This document shows positions 42,436 to 51,091 of a stretch of 64,000 nt of DNA, piece after piece. Source of the stretch: Longimicrobiales bacterium (lineage in GTDB: Bacteria > Gemmatimonadota > Gemmatimonadetes > Longimicrobiales > RSA9). The translations under genes and the position numbers were made by a program. Below the pieces are notes generated by a model. The model saw only the letters and a program-made list of their open reading frames with translations, was not told the origin of the DNA and did not search any database. The stretch is taken from positions 1 through 64,000 of the forward strand of contig DATHUY010000024.1 of the NCBI GenBank assembly GCA_035461765.1, read 5' to 3'. Within the stretch, counting starts at the first letter, position 1; every line of letters begins with the position of its first letter.

Positions 42436-43767
42436 TCACCGGGCACCGTCGTTCGGCGGCGGCACACGGCGCTGCGGTACGGGCAACGGATGCGGAACCG
42501 GCGGCCGCATGTGTCGGTCCCGGCTCCAGGTATCCGGCTCCCCGGGCGGTATGGGCGGTGCCTCATCGTAAGGCGCGACCAGCCACGGCGTAACCAGAAC
42601 CAGCAGCTCCATCCGGTCCTCGCGCCTGTTCTTGTTGCGGAACAGCGCACCAATGATCGGGATGTCACCCAGGATCGGGAGACGGGTCACGCTTTCCAGA
42701 GTGTTGTTGTCCAGCAGCCCTGCAATGGCGAACGTCTGCCCGTGCAACAGCTCGACGGTCGTCTCGGCCTTGCGCGTAAGCATCGATGGAATGGCGAATC
42801 CCGAGATCACCAGGCCGGTCGAGAAATCCAGCGATGAGACTTCCGGTGCGACACGCAGACGGATGGCTCCGCTCGGCATGATCGTCGGAAGGAAGTTCAG
42901 ACGCACACCGAACTCCCGCCATTCGACAGTCACACGGCCGAACTCACCCTGCGCCATCGGAAAGGGGAACTCGCCACCCGCAAGGAAGGACGCCTCGGTG
43001 CCGTCGAGCGCAATCAGGTTCGGCTCGGCCAGCGTGCGTACTTCACCCGTGGTGCGGAATCCTCTGAGCACCGCCTCCACAGACGCGTTTGGCTCCAGCA
43101 TGAGAAGCCGCATGAGACCATCCGAGAACGTCTCGATGAACCAGTCACCGCCCTCGCCCGTGATGTTCTGCGGGTTGCGGGCAGCGAGCTCTGCGCCGAA
43201 CTCGCGGATGGCATTACGCGATGCCTCAGCGATCCGAACCTGCAGCATTATCTGCTGCGCGCCGGGCACCTGCATGTTGTCCACCACCTGCGCGCCCGTC
43301 GATCCCGCCAGCTCCCTGATCTGCCTCACCGCCTGCAGGTCGGAAACGGTACCGGTCAGAATCAGCATGTTTCCCACGGCGGTAATACGTACGTCTTCCG
43401 CCGGGAAGAGAGTGTCGAGTGTGCGCTGAAGCGCGGACGCATCTGCAGTCACCTCGACCGAGTACGTGCGGCGACCGCCCGTCTGGTCCCAGATGATGAG
43501 CGTCGTGGTACCCAGGCCGATCCCGTTCACCAGCAGTTCCTGGGGCGAGACGAGGAATGCATTCGCGATGGTTGTATCCGCGATGGAGATGCGCTGCACA
43601 GCGCGCGGCTGCGTCAGCAGCGCGGACTGACCGCGCGCAACCGTTACCACGCCCGTGCTCTGGACCTGCTGTGCTGCAGTCGGTAGCGCCGCCAGTGCGG
43701 ACACGCCGCCCGCCAGCAGAATGCACAGCATGATCCTTTGGAACACCTCCCCGAATGCCCGGCTCAT
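42436..43767 (-). CDS. rcpA: RcpA/CpaC-type secretin
   Basis: The 443-residue protein starts with a signal peptide (ending near AALPTAAQ), then pilotin/N-domain repeats (GVVTVARGQSALL; LILTGTVSDLQ) and a C-terminal secretin domain with VRLRV-APEVSSLDF and LLDNNTLESVTRLPILGDIPIIGALF. It forms the outer-membrane ring through which the pilus passes. GGAG five bases upstream and the signal peptide support ATG 43767. Confidence 0.92.
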   Translation of the reverse strand: MSRAFGEVFQRIMLCILLAGGVSALAALPTAAQQVQSTGVVTVARGQSALLTQPRAVQRISIADTTIANAFLVSPQELLVNGIGLGTTTLIIWDQTGGRRTYSVEVTADASALQRTLDTLFPAEDVRITAVGNMLILTGTVSDLQAVRQIRELAGSTGAQVVDNMQVPGAQQIMLQVRIAEASRNAIREFGAELAARNPQNITGEGGDWFIETFSDGLMRLLMLEPNASVEAVLRGFRTTGEVRTLAEPNLIALDGTEASFLAGGEFPFPMAQGEFGRVTVEWREFGVRLNFLPTIMPSGAIRLRVAPEVSSLDFSTGLVISGFAIPSMLTRKAETTVELLHGQTFAIAGLLDNNTLESVTRLPILGDIPIIGALFRNKNRREDRMELLVLVTPWLVAPYDEAPPIPPGEPDTWSRDRHMRPPVPHPLPVPQRRVPPPNDGAR

Positions 43768-43825
43768 GGTTCTCCTTCGTCGGATAAGAAAGCGGCTCCC
43801 GCCCACGGGGCGACCGCAACAGGTT

Positions 43826-44650
43826 TTACTGGAATCGCGTTAGTGTCCGGACGCCGCCACGGAACGTCTCGACGATGGTCGCGTCCTCCCTGGACGGCTG
43901 CACACGCACGGACCGCGTAGCGGGAGTCGACTGCCGCGGCGCCTGGATCAGACCTGAAAGGCGTACCCCGCTGGTGTTCGTTTCCGCCATGTCCATCATG
44001 CCGCGCAGCGCCAGCTGAATGCGACCCTGCGTGGATGCCAGCGTCAGGCGCTCACCATCAGTCGGGGAGACCAGCAGTGTGATCACACTGACGGTAGCCG
44101 GCGTACCCTCGCGATCACGTTCCACCGTCTGACCAGCGGCGAGGACCGGTACGTTCTGCAGGATGAGTCGTGTCGTCGTAGAAGACGGATCATTACCATC
44201 GAGCGTGACCAGCACGTCGACGCGTGTACCCGCCGTCACGAATCCGGCCACCTGCACCACCTCGTCCACCCGCACGCTGACAGCCCGCATGCCCGCCGGG
44301 ATCAGGATTGGCAGGCCCCCGCCGCCGTTGCGGTCCGCCAGCTTCTCGCTCAGCAGCGGCTCATTGGCGCGGACATGCGCCAGCAACCCGCGCCCCACGA
44401 GCTCCTCGGCGGAGCCGGAGTATCCGATCGGCAGGACCTCTGCCGGCCACTCCACGAGTCGGATGTCCTCTGCGGCGAGGATCGACCCGACCGGCAGGTC
44501 ACGACCCGCCACGGCCAGGTGTACGACCCCCCGCTCCGTCACCACGGCCTTCAACGCTCCGCCGCGCACCTGACGGAGCGCAAGGAAACCGGCCGCGGTT
44601 CCCATGATAATGGCCAGCAGCAGGATAATCGGCAGCCGACTCGTTCTCAT
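43826..44650 (-). CDS. rcpC: RcpC/CpaB-type pilus assembly protein
   Basis: The 274-residue protein has one N-terminal transmembrane helix and a SAF/beta-clip domain at about 45-110 (HLAVAGRDLPVGSILAAEDIRLVEWP), diagnostic of CpaB/RcpC. It is a periplasmic component possibly linking the secretin to peptidoglycan. AAGGGA 7 bases before ATG 44650 supports the start. It is followed by the secretin gene. Confidence 0.9.
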   Translation of the reverse strand: MRTSRLPIILLLAIIMGTAAGFLALRQVRGGALKAVVTERGVVHLAVAGRDLPVGSILAAEDIRLVEWPAEVLPIGYSGSAEELVGRGLLAHVRANEPLLSEKLADRNGGGGLPILIPAGMRAVSVRVDEVVQVAGFVTAGTRVDVLVTLDGNDPSSTTTRLILQNVPVLAAGQTVERDREGTPATVSVITLLVSPTDGERLTLASTQGRIQLALRGMMDMAETNTSGVRLSGLIQAPRQSTPATRSVRVQPSREDATIVETFRGGVRTLTRFQ

Positions 44651-44720
44651 CGCAATTCCCTTTGTCTAACGTTGTGCAGCCTGTGTCCTTCTTCAGCCCG
44701 GAGGCTGTGCTTCAGCTCCC

Positions 44721-45233
44721 TCATGCGGCCGCGAACCACAGCGCGAAGATCGCTCCCGCGGCGATAGCCACGCCGTACGGGATGCTGACCGCGCCGGGCA
44801 TGGCGAGCGTCGTGCGCTCTCCTCTGCGGCCGGCCGTAATCACGTATTTCAGCAGTCCGCGCGTGTTGAGCAGCGCCGGCAGAATCACACCTCGTCGTGC
44901 CGTCCAGGCCAGCGACATCACCCCGCCCGCTATCGCGGTGGCGAGGAGCGCAACAAGAAATCCCTTCGGGCCCAGGAACGCGCCGACGGCCACCAGCAGC
45001 TTGGCGTCCCCGCCGCCGACGCCGCCCAGTGCGAAGAGCGGCATCACGAGCACCAGCGCGAGACCGGCTCCGAGCATTCCGTCCAGTAACGCGGTCGCGC
45101 CCAGAATCAGGCGCAGGACCAGCGCGGCCACGAGTGCGGTCACGGTAAGGCCGTTCGGTATGCGACGGAACCGCACATCCGTCCACATGGCAGCAAGGAC
45201 GACGGCCAGCAACGTGAGACTGAGTGCTGACAC
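44721..45233 (-). CDS. tadV: TadV/CpaA-type prepilin peptidase (A24 family)
   Basis: The 170-residue polytopic membrane protein contains the two catalytic aspartates of A24 prepilin peptidases (WTDVRFRRIPNG and GGGDAK) and about four to five helices. It cleaves the prepilin leaders of the two Flp proteins after Gly. GTG 45233 is preferred because AGGA lies six bases upstream, although a TTG six bases earlier is also possible. Confidence 0.9.
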   Translation of the reverse strand: MSALSLTLLAVVLAAMWTDVRFRRIPNGLTVTALVAALVLRLILGATALLDGMLGAGLALVLVMPLFALGGVGGGDAKLLVAVGAFLGPKGFLVALLATAIAGGVMSLAWTARRGVILPALLNTRGLLKYVITAGRRGERTTLAMPGAVSIPYGVAIAAGAIFALWFAAA

Positions 45234-45241
45234 TGCCAATC

Positions 45242-45418
45242 CTAGGATCCGCCGCCGAGTGCCTGGCCGAGCGCAAGGTTCGTGAACAGAGCACGCAGGT
45301 TGACGCCCAGCGCCGTCACCGTAGCAATCAGTGCTACCGCGATCAGAGCGACCATGAGGCCGTACTCCACGGCAGTTGCTCCGGAGGCATCATCCATCAG
45401 CTGGCGTAACAGTGTCAT
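45242..45418 (-). CDS. flp: Flp-type pilin 1
   Basis: The 58-residue prepilin has a short leader, the cleavage region SGATAVEYGLMVALIAVALI (cut expected after Gly) and a hydrophobic core with Glu/Tyr (EY) typical of Flp pilins. ATG 45418 has GGAG nine bases upstream. It follows the second Flp pilin gene in the direction of transcription, with a hairpin in between. The GC-rich 3' tail LGQALGGGS is longer than in its neighbour. Confidence 0.9.
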   Translation of the reverse strand: MTLLRQLMDDASGATAVEYGLMVALIAVALIATVTALGVNLRALFTNLALGQALGGGS

Positions 45419-45460
45419 TTCGGTCGTCTCCAAATTGTGTGGGCGTTCGGCCAGTGTGAG

Positions 45461-45488
45461 CCCGGGCCGGCTGAATGCACGGCCCGGG
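45461..45488 (-). terminator. Hairpin between the tandem flp genes
   Basis: CCCGGGCCG (45461-45469) pairs perfectly with CGGCCCGGG (45480-45488). It lies 12 bases beyond the end of the first-transcribed pilin gene, with no T-run. It likely acts as a partial terminator or mRNA stabiliser, giving more of the upstream pilin message. Confidence 0.6.
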
Positions 45489-45500
45489 ATGCCCCGAGCC

Positions 45501-45677
45501 TCAGCTGCCGGCGTTCTGCACGCTGCCTGCGACGCTGTTGAACTTGTTGTTCAGGTTCGTGCCCAGCAGCGCCACCGAGACGATGATCACGACCGCGATC
45601 AGGGCCACCATGAGGCCGTACTCGACTGCCGTTGCGCCCGACTCGTCGTTCCAGAACCGCTTCATCGCTGAAACCAT
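45501..45677 (-). CDS. flp: Flp-type pilin 2 (first in the operon)
   Basis: The 58-residue prepilin has leader MVSAMKRFWNDES and then the processing site GATAVEYGLMVALIAVVII, with the body ending in SVQNAGS. GGAGG 5 bases before ATG 45677 is the best start. It is first in the Tad operon on the minus strand and is probably the major pilin, preceded by a sigma-54-like promoter and a leader hairpin (45719-45737). Confidence 0.9.
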   Translation of the reverse strand: MVSAMKRFWNDESGATAVEYGLMVALIAVVIIVSVALLGTNLNNKFNSVAGSVQNAGS

Positions 45678-45789
45678 TGCATCCTCCGGCCAGTTGGCCT
45701 GTTGTGTTGGAGACAGGTGGGTGGTTCCTGTCCACCCTTCCTGGCGAGGCACCGGCACAATTGGTCCAGCGCCGTCGGGTGGTACCTGA

Positions 45790-45805
45790 GGCATGGCACG
45801 TGCCC
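45790..45805 (-). promoter_or_regulatory. Sigma-54-like promoter upstream of the flp genes
   Basis: On the minus strand GGGCACG-N4-ATGCC has GG and GC at the sigma-54 spacing, matching at 9-10 of 12 consensus positions. Transcription would start near 45779, about 100 bases before the first pilin ATG. The core is palindromic (GGCACGTGCC), so the opposite strand also fits, which makes the direction uncertain. A NtrC-family activator is encoded at 47815. Confidence 0.45.
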
Positions 45806-45998
45806 CGCATCGGGCCTTGGCGCATGTTGCCAAGTGACATGCACTTAGCAAGAATCAGCAGCCGGAAAGCGGGGCCCGTGACGCCCACCCTGTTCCAGTT
45901 CGGGACACACTCTCTGTAACACAATGGAGTGATCCGCGTGCTCGAGAGACGCGCACGGCCAGTCATTCGGCCTGGTGGTGCTGACGTACGCTATTTCC

Positions 45999-46026
45999 TT
46001 GTGGCTCCCGCGGGCACGGATATACT
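45999..46026 (+). promoter_or_regulatory. Putative sigma-70 promoter for the GT87-like gene
   Basis: TTGTGG (45999-46004) and TATACT (46021-46026) are separated by 16 bases. The start point near 46033 lies upstream of the TTG at 46086 but downstream of the longer alternative start at 45975. Confidence 0.4.
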
Positions 46027-46085
46027 GTTGGCGCGTTCCGCCGAGCAGTTGCTCCACGCCGTCACGGTCATTGCCAGGGTTCCGC

Positions 46086-47156
46086 TTGCCGCCCAACACG
46101 AACAATCCGCTCCGCTTTGCGCGATTCGATTCCGGCCCCGGACGGACGGAGCGCCTGCTGGTCAGCGTTTTCATTGCGCTGGTCTGCACATCGTTCTACT
46201 GGGGGGCGTCATCGTCACCGGATTACATCAGCGACATCGAGCAGGTGTGGCATGCGAGCGGAGCCATGCTTCGCGGGATGAATCCGTATTCGGTGGTCGG
46301 ACCCGGTCTGCAGTTCGACATCGAATTTCCGCTGTACTATCCGTTGCCAACCATGCTCGCCTTCCTGCCGCTCGCGACGCTGCCGCTCGAGCTGGCGCAA
46401 CTCGTCTTCACCTTCGCATCGGCATGCCTGCTGGCGTACGCGATCACTGTGAACGGCTGGCACCGGCTCCCGATCTTTCTCTCCGGATCGTATGTCGGAG
46501 CAATGGCTTCCGTGCAGTGGTCGCCCCTGCTCACAGCAGCCTTCGTGCTGCCGTGGCTGGGCCCGCTGTTGCTGTTGAAGCCGAATATCGGCGTCGCGAT
46601 CGCAGCCGCTTCATCCGACCGCAGGCTGTTGAGGTGGTGTATTCTCGGCGGCGGTGCGCTTGTACTCCTCAGCCTCGTGGTGCAACCCTCATGGCCGGTT
46701 GGCTGGCTGAGGCTCGTCCGCAGTGCCCCTCATTTCACGCCGCCTGTGCTGCTCCCGGGGGGGTTTCTTGTGCTCCTCGCACTGTCACGGTGGCGGAGGC
46801 CGGAGGCGCGGCTGCTCGTGGCGCTCGCATGCGTACCGCACACCACACTGGTGTATGAGGCCCTGCCGCTCATGCTGATCCCGAAGACATGGAGGGAGAG
46901 TTTCCTGCTGGCCACTCTGTCATTCCTGGCGATGGTTCTGCAGGCTTACCTGGATAGCCGCGTCGCACCCGTGGACCCCGAGGTAATGGGTGCGTTTCAG
47001 GAATGGGTGACGACGGCCGGCATGCTCCTGATCGCGCTGATGTACCTCCCGGCAACCATTCTGATCCTCCGGCGCCCGAATGAAGGAGATCTGCCAGCGT
47101 GGCTGATGCTGATCCGGCGTATGCCGTTGAAGCGTGTCGACCCGACTGGTACCTGA
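46086..47156 (+). CDS. DUF2029/GT87-like membrane glycosyltransferase
   Basis: The 356-residue product has about 8-9 transmembrane helices. Early motifs DIEQVWHASGAMLRGMNPYSV and PLYYPLPTMLAFLPLATLPL are typical of the DUF2029 (GT87) branch of polyprenol-dependent mannosyl/arabinosyl transferases. TTG 46086 is preferred to the ATG-like start at 45975 because AGGG lies six bases upstream and the promoter at 45999-46026 would make 45975 untranscribed. It is near the pilin genes but on the other strand. The acceptor is unknown, and pilin or cell-surface glycan are possibilities. Confidence 0.65.
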   Translation: MPPNTNNPLRFARFDSGPGRTERLLVSVFIALVCTSFYWGASSSPDYISDIEQVWHASGAMLRGMNPYSVVGPGLQFDIEFPLYYPLPTMLAFLPLATLPLELAQLVFTFASACLLAYAITVNGWHRLPIFLSGSYVGAMASVQWSPLLTAAFVLPWLGPLLLLKPNIGVAIAAASSDRRLLRWCILGGGALVLLSLVVQPSWPVGWLRLVRSAPHFTPPVLLPGGFLVLLALSRWRRPEARLLVALACVPHTTLVYEALPLMLIPKTWRESFLLATLSFLAMVLQAYLDSRVAPVDPEVMGAFQEWVTTAGMLLIALMYLPATILILRRPNEGDLPAWLMLIRRMPLKRVDPTGT

Positions 47157-47176
47157 ACGGACCATGCCGTGACAGC

Positions 47177-47587
47177 TCAGGATCGTGCGCTTGAAGCGCC
47201 GTCCGCGGGCGGAGGAGAGGACTGGACTTCGACCACCGGTTTCCAGCTCAAACGGTCGCCCACCATCGTGTCGGTGGCTTCGATGGACCCGGCGGGGAGT
47301 TCGAGCGCAAAACGAGCGGCGCGGTAGATGGGCGTGCGGGTACCCGGACGCAGGCCGGCGTGCGCAGCCACTACGTTACCCGTTTCGTCGATCAGGATCA
47401 CATCCAGAGGAAAGCGCATCCAGTAGGTGTGCACGCCCCTGCACGGAGCCAGGAACAGACCCTCGCCGGCCCTGGGCGCGCGGCGGAACAGGAACCCGCG
47501 CATGCGTGCTCTGAGCGAATGGACGAGACGGATCCGCCCTCCCAGCACCTTCTGTCGGGACTCATTGACCACTCGGACGAAGCTCAT
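47177..47587 (-). CDS. DUF192 family protein
   Basis: The 136-residue protein contains GRIRLVHSLRARMRGFLFR, the HTYWMRFPLDVILID segment and a C-terminal beta-rich part, matching DUF192, an uncharacterised family often fused or linked to signal peptides. It is on the minus strand, downstream of a possible short reading frame whose end overlaps its ATG by four bases. It lies between the GT87-like gene and the sigma-54 activator. Confidence 0.75.
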   Translation of the reverse strand: MSFVRVVNESRQKVLGGRIRLVHSLRARMRGFLFRRAPRAGEGLFLAPCRGVHTYWMRFPLDVILIDETGNVVAAHAGLRPGTRTPIYRAARFALELPAGSIEATDTMVGDRLSWKPVVEVQSSPPPADGASSARS

Positions 47588-47790
47588 TCAGATTCCAGCC
47601 GACCCCGTGCTGCGTTCATGCGCTGCCTGCCGTCCTCGGCGGCTGCGCGGATTGTACGTACAAGTGTCGGACCGGACCGCTGTGGGGGCGGATTGCGTGC
47701 AGTCACATGGAAGGAGAGCAGCAGCCGCGCGCGGAACGGCGTGCTAATGTCCCGCGGCATTACATCGGGTGCTGTCGCGAAGTGAGACAC
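47584..47790 (-). CDS. Possible small open frame coupled to the DUF192 gene
   Basis: A 68-codon frame on the minus strand ends with TGA overlapping the DUF192 ATG (47584-47587). It is basic and Arg-rich. There is no ribosome-binding sequence and no recognised family. The overlap could be chance, since the DUF192 gene itself has only a weak ribosome site. Kept at low confidence. Confidence 0.25.
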   Translation of the reverse strand: MSHFATAPDVMPRDISTPFRARLLLSFHVTARNPPPQRSGPTLVRTIRAAAEDGRQRMNAARGRLESE

Positions 47791-47814
47791 GGCGCGGTTC
47801 GGGCCGGGCGAGGT

Positions 47815-49194
47815 TCAACCGAAACCGGTGGTCAGTCCGTGCTTCTCGATGATGCGGTCGAGCCGACCTCGGGAAACGCGCAGGATCTCGGCGGCGCGGG
47901 ACTTATGTCCGCCGGTACGGGCCAGCACGTGTTGAACGTAGGCTCGCTCCATGTCCGCGAGTGAAGCAAGCCCCTCCTGCAGCTCGGGTGGTGCTCCCGC
48001 GAGCGAGGTCGGGCTGGCGCTCTCGCCAACGTCGAAATCGTCAGGTCCGAGTAAGGTATCCTGAGCCAGCACCACGGCTCGCATGATGGTGTTCTCCAGC
48101 TCACGGACATTGCCGGGCCAGTCATGGTTCAGCAGAACGGCCATGGCCGCATCGCTGATCACGGGCACCTGCTTGCCAAGGGTCGCGGCGGCCTTGGCGG
48201 CCAGATGGCGCGCAAGGCGCGGTATGTCGCTGAGGCGTCTGCGCAGCGGCGGGACCTGGAGCTCGACCACGCGGAGCCGGAAGTAGAGGTCCTGCCGAAA
48301 CGCGCCGGTGCGGGTCAGTTCTTCCACATTTCGATGTGTCGCCGCGATGATACGGGCGTCAGTGTGGCGCGCCGTCTCTCCCCCGACGGGATAGAACTCC
48401 TTTTCCTGCAGCACGCGCAGCAGCTTGGCCTGGAAGGCGGGGCTGGTATCACCGATTTCGTCCAGCAGGATGGTTCCGGAAGACGCGAGCTCGAAGCGGC
48501 CGCGCCGGTCCGAGCTGGCGCCCGTAAAGGAACCTTTGAGGTGCCCGAACAACTCCGATTCCAGAAGCGGCTCTGGCAGGGCGGCGCAGTTGACGGTGAT
48601 GAACGGCGCATGTTTCCGCGAGGAATTCTCGTGAATGGTACGCGCGACCAGCTCCTTTCCGGTGCCGGTCTCACCGCGGATAAGAACCGGAGCGTCGGTG
48701 CGCGCTACCCGCCCGACCAGCTTGTAGATCTCCAGCATCTGCGGGTCCCGTCCGACGAGGCGTCCGGTACCAGTCGGCATCTCGGGGACTTCGGGCGCGA
48801 CTCTCGCCTCGCTCAGGAGTGCCTGATTGACCACTTCATCGAGCTCGTCGAGGTCGAGCGGCTTCATCAGGAAGTCCGTGGCACCGCCAGTCATGGCGTC
48901 CACCGCCAGCTGCATGTCGTCGTGCGCGGTAATGAGCACCACACGTGCGCCAGGGGACCGCTCCATCAGCGTGCTGAGCAGCTCCATTCCGCTCATTCCG
49001 CCCATGCGGATGTCCGAGATGATGAGATGGGGCTCGAAGTTGCTGAACCGGCTCAGTGCCTGCTCGGCGGAATCGCATGCCAGCACCTCGAAGCCGCTGC
49101 GACCGAGGTGGCGCTCCAGGGCGGCACGGTGGGCGGCATCGTCTTCCACTACCAGAATCCTGCGTGTCGCGGTGTCGCCGTTGCTTCTCGTCAT
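47815..49194 (-). CDS. Sigma-54-dependent response regulator (NtrC family)
   Basis: The 459-residue protein has a receiver domain (about 12-125, phosphoacceptor Asp61), an AAA+ sigma-54 interaction domain with Walker A GETGTGKE and the loop GSFTGAS (a GAFTGA variant), and a C-terminal Fis-type helix-turn-helix. It activates RpoN promoters after phosphorylation by the kinase encoded just upstream, whose stop codon it overlaps by four bases. Candidate targets in the window are the sigma-54 sites at 45790 and 27084. Confidence 0.93.
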   Translation of the reverse strand: MTRSNGDTATRRILVVEDDAAHRAALERHLGRSGFEVLACDSAEQALSRFSNFEPHLIISDIRMGGMSGMELLSTLMERSPGARVVLITAHDDMQLAVDAMTGGATDFLMKPLDLDELDEVVNQALLSEARVAPEVPEMPTGTGRLVGRDPQMLEIYKLVGRVARTDAPVLIRGETGTGKELVARTIHENSSRKHAPFITVNCAALPEPLLESELFGHLKGSFTGASSDRRGRFELASSGTILLDEIGDTSPAFQAKLLRVLQEKEFYPVGGETARHTDARIIAATHRNVEELTRTGAFRQDLYFRLRVVELQVPPLRRRLSDIPRLARHLAAKAAATLGKQVPVISDAAMAVLLNHDWPGNVRELENTIMRAVVLAQDTLLGPDDFDVGESASPTSLAGAPPELQEGLASLADMERAYVQHVLARTGGHKSRAAEILRVSRGRLDRIIEKHGLTTGFG

Positions 49195-50930
49195 TTTGCA
49201 TTCGCAGCTGTCATGGTTCGTTTCTCCGCCACCGTGTCACCGGGAGCTGCGAGAGGCAGCTCGAGCACGAATTCCGCTCCACTATCCCATTCGGAGGCCG
49301 ATTCATAGCGCAGCACACCGCCGCACTCCTGAACGGCGCGCACCGCGGTCGGCAGCCCCACCCCGTTGCCGGAGGCCTTCGTGGTGAAGAAGGGATCGAA
49401 AATGCGCTCGCGCAGATGGGGCGGCACTCCCGGTCCGGTGTCCGCGACGCGCAATTCGAATCGCGGTGCGCCTGCCTCATCCAGGATTCGGGTAGTGACG
49501 GCAACACGCCGTCTGGTACTCCCCTGCATGGCATCGACACTGTTCAGCAGGAGATTGATGACGATGCTGCGGAGGGACGCAGACGCCATCGCCACGTCGG
49601 ACCGGGAAGCCTCCAGCCCCACTTCCACTTTTATGCCGCGCTCCGTGAACTTGCCTTGCATAACGCGCAGCGTCTCCTCGATAACGATGTGCGCGGTGCA
49701 CGTGCCGCTCGCCCGCGATTCTGCGCGACCCACTTCGAGCACCGTCCTGACCACATCGTCGAGCCGCTGCAGCTCGGAGAGGCAGAGCCCGACGAGATGC
49801 TCACCATCCTCCGGCACTTTGCCCGTGCGCAGATCACGCCGCAGCATCTGCAGGTTCAGCCGGATCGAGCTGAGTGGATTGCGAATTTCGTGGGACAGAT
49901 ACGTCGCCAGCTCCCCGACGGCCGCCATGGCCCGGCTGACCTCGATCTGTCGCAGGCTGCTCGCAAGCCGGTCGGCCATCCGGCCCAGCGCCAGCGAGAC
50001 CCGTCCGATCTCATCACCCGTCGGCGGCGGCAGCCATATGTCGAAGCGACCGTGGCCAATGGCGTCGGCAGCCGTCGATATGGCGGCGAGCCGCCTCATG
50101 TCACGCCGGATACCCGCCAGCACTACCACCAGCGCCGCCACGAGCACGGCGCCCATCAGACCGAAATACTGCCAGCGCAGGACGACAAAAGGCGCAGCGA
50201 ACTCGCCGTAGTCGAGACTCACGACCGTGGTCCATGCGGGCGCCACCGCCCGCGCCGTCGTCAGGACGACCGGGTCGGTGCGAAAGTCACTCAGATCGGC
50301 GGAGGCCGCCGTCCGGGGGGGCGCGGCGGCGTGTTCGATAACGCGGGCAGCCAGGGCTGCGGCCAGACCGTTCGGATCGTCGTTCGTGCTGATCGTGCAG
50401 CCCGGATCGAAGATCAGAGATCCGTCACCCGTGTTCATCACGGTTGTGAATCCGCGCTCGCCAAGGCGGGAGGCCACGGATGGCACGGCCGCAAAAAAAT
50501 CCTCCACGCTCATCCGCGCACCGACTCTGAATGGCTTCCCGGCAGCATCGAGGAAGCGCACATCGAACGGCACGCTTCCGGCCGCACACGAACCCGGCAG
50601 CGGATCCTGCCCGCGGTCCGCCTGGCCCGCCCGGTAGATCAGCGCGTCGCCGGCGTAAACCTCGACCAGCGAATATCGCCCGGTCGGCGCGGGCAGCGCA
50701 TCGACGGCACCCGCCGCAGCGGCGTAACCCAGTGCGCGCAGCTCCGCCTGGAGACCAGTGTGCCGCTGCTCGATGTCGCTCGCGACCTGCAGCGCCAGCG
50801 ATCCCGCCCGCGACTCGAGCACGTAACGCAGCGCGCGCGTGGACTGGACGTAGTCACTCAGGCCGAAGACGGTGATCGTCAGGACGGCAAAGACGACGAA
50901 CCAGCCGATGATCTTGCGGTGGAGGGACAT
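49191..50930 (-). CDS. Membrane sensor histidine kinase (HAMP)
   Basis: The 579-residue protein has an N-terminal transmembrane helix (~8-28), a periplasmic sensing region of about 220 residues, a second helix (~254-274), HAMP (~275-325), a HisKA dimerisation domain with His347 (YLSHEIRNPL) and an HATPase domain with DTGPGVP. It is a PilS/NtrB/AtoS-like kinase paired with the downstream regulator by a 4-base overlap. The signal is unknown. The gap 50931-51091 before it holds no other gene. Confidence 0.92.
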   Translation of the reverse strand: MSLHRKIIGWFVVFAVLTITVFGLSDYVQSTRALRYVLESRAGSLALQVASDIEQRHTGLQAELRALGYAAAAGAVDALPAPTGRYSLVEVYAGDALIYRAGQADRGQDPLPGSCAAGSVPFDVRFLDAAGKPFRVGARMSVEDFFAAVPSVASRLGERGFTTVMNTGDGSLIFDPGCTISTNDDPNGLAAALAARVIEHAAAPPRTAASADLSDFRTDPVVLTTARAVAPAWTTVVSLDYGEFAAPFVVLRWQYFGLMGAVLVAALVVVLAGIRRDMRRLAAISTAADAIGHGRFDIWLPPPTGDEIGRVSLALGRMADRLASSLRQIEVSRAMAAVGELATYLSHEIRNPLSSIRLNLQMLRRDLRTGKVPEDGEHLVGLCLSELQRLDDVVRTVLEVGRAESRASGTCTAHIVIEETLRVMQGKFTERGIKVEVGLEASRSDVAMASASLRSIVINLLLNSVDAMQGSTRRRVAVTTRILDEAGAPRFELRVADTGPGVPPHLRERIFDPFFTTKASGNGVGLPTAVRAVQECGGVLRYESASEWDSGAEFVLELPLAAPGDTVAEKRTMTAANAK

Positions 50931-51091
50931 CGGAGTGACGGTTTCTCCTCGGCCGAGGCCAAAGCCGCAGTACGAAACGCTTCGACGCGCTGCTCGGATT
51001 GCAGATTACATGGGACTCGCGGATAGCGGGTCCTGTCCGGGGGTGCCGCACAACATAATGCCAATCATTGCGTTATGCCAGAGAACGGCGG

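Noticed and set aside
45794-45809. Sigma-54 promoter reading toward the GT87-like gene
   Set aside because: The palindromic GGCACGTGCC core fits both strands, but the nearest plus-strand start is about 270 bases away and has its own -35/-10 pair at 45999-46026; the minus orientation is favoured.
49056-51026. 656-codon frame on the plus strand over the histidine kinase
   Set aside because: Antisense shadow of a kinase with intact HisKA and HATPase motifs.
51040-51070. Sigma-54-like sequence upstream of the histidine kinase on the minus strand
   Set aside because: TGGC and TGC are present, but the spacing between the -24 and -12 elements is one base too long, which RpoN does not normally tolerate.
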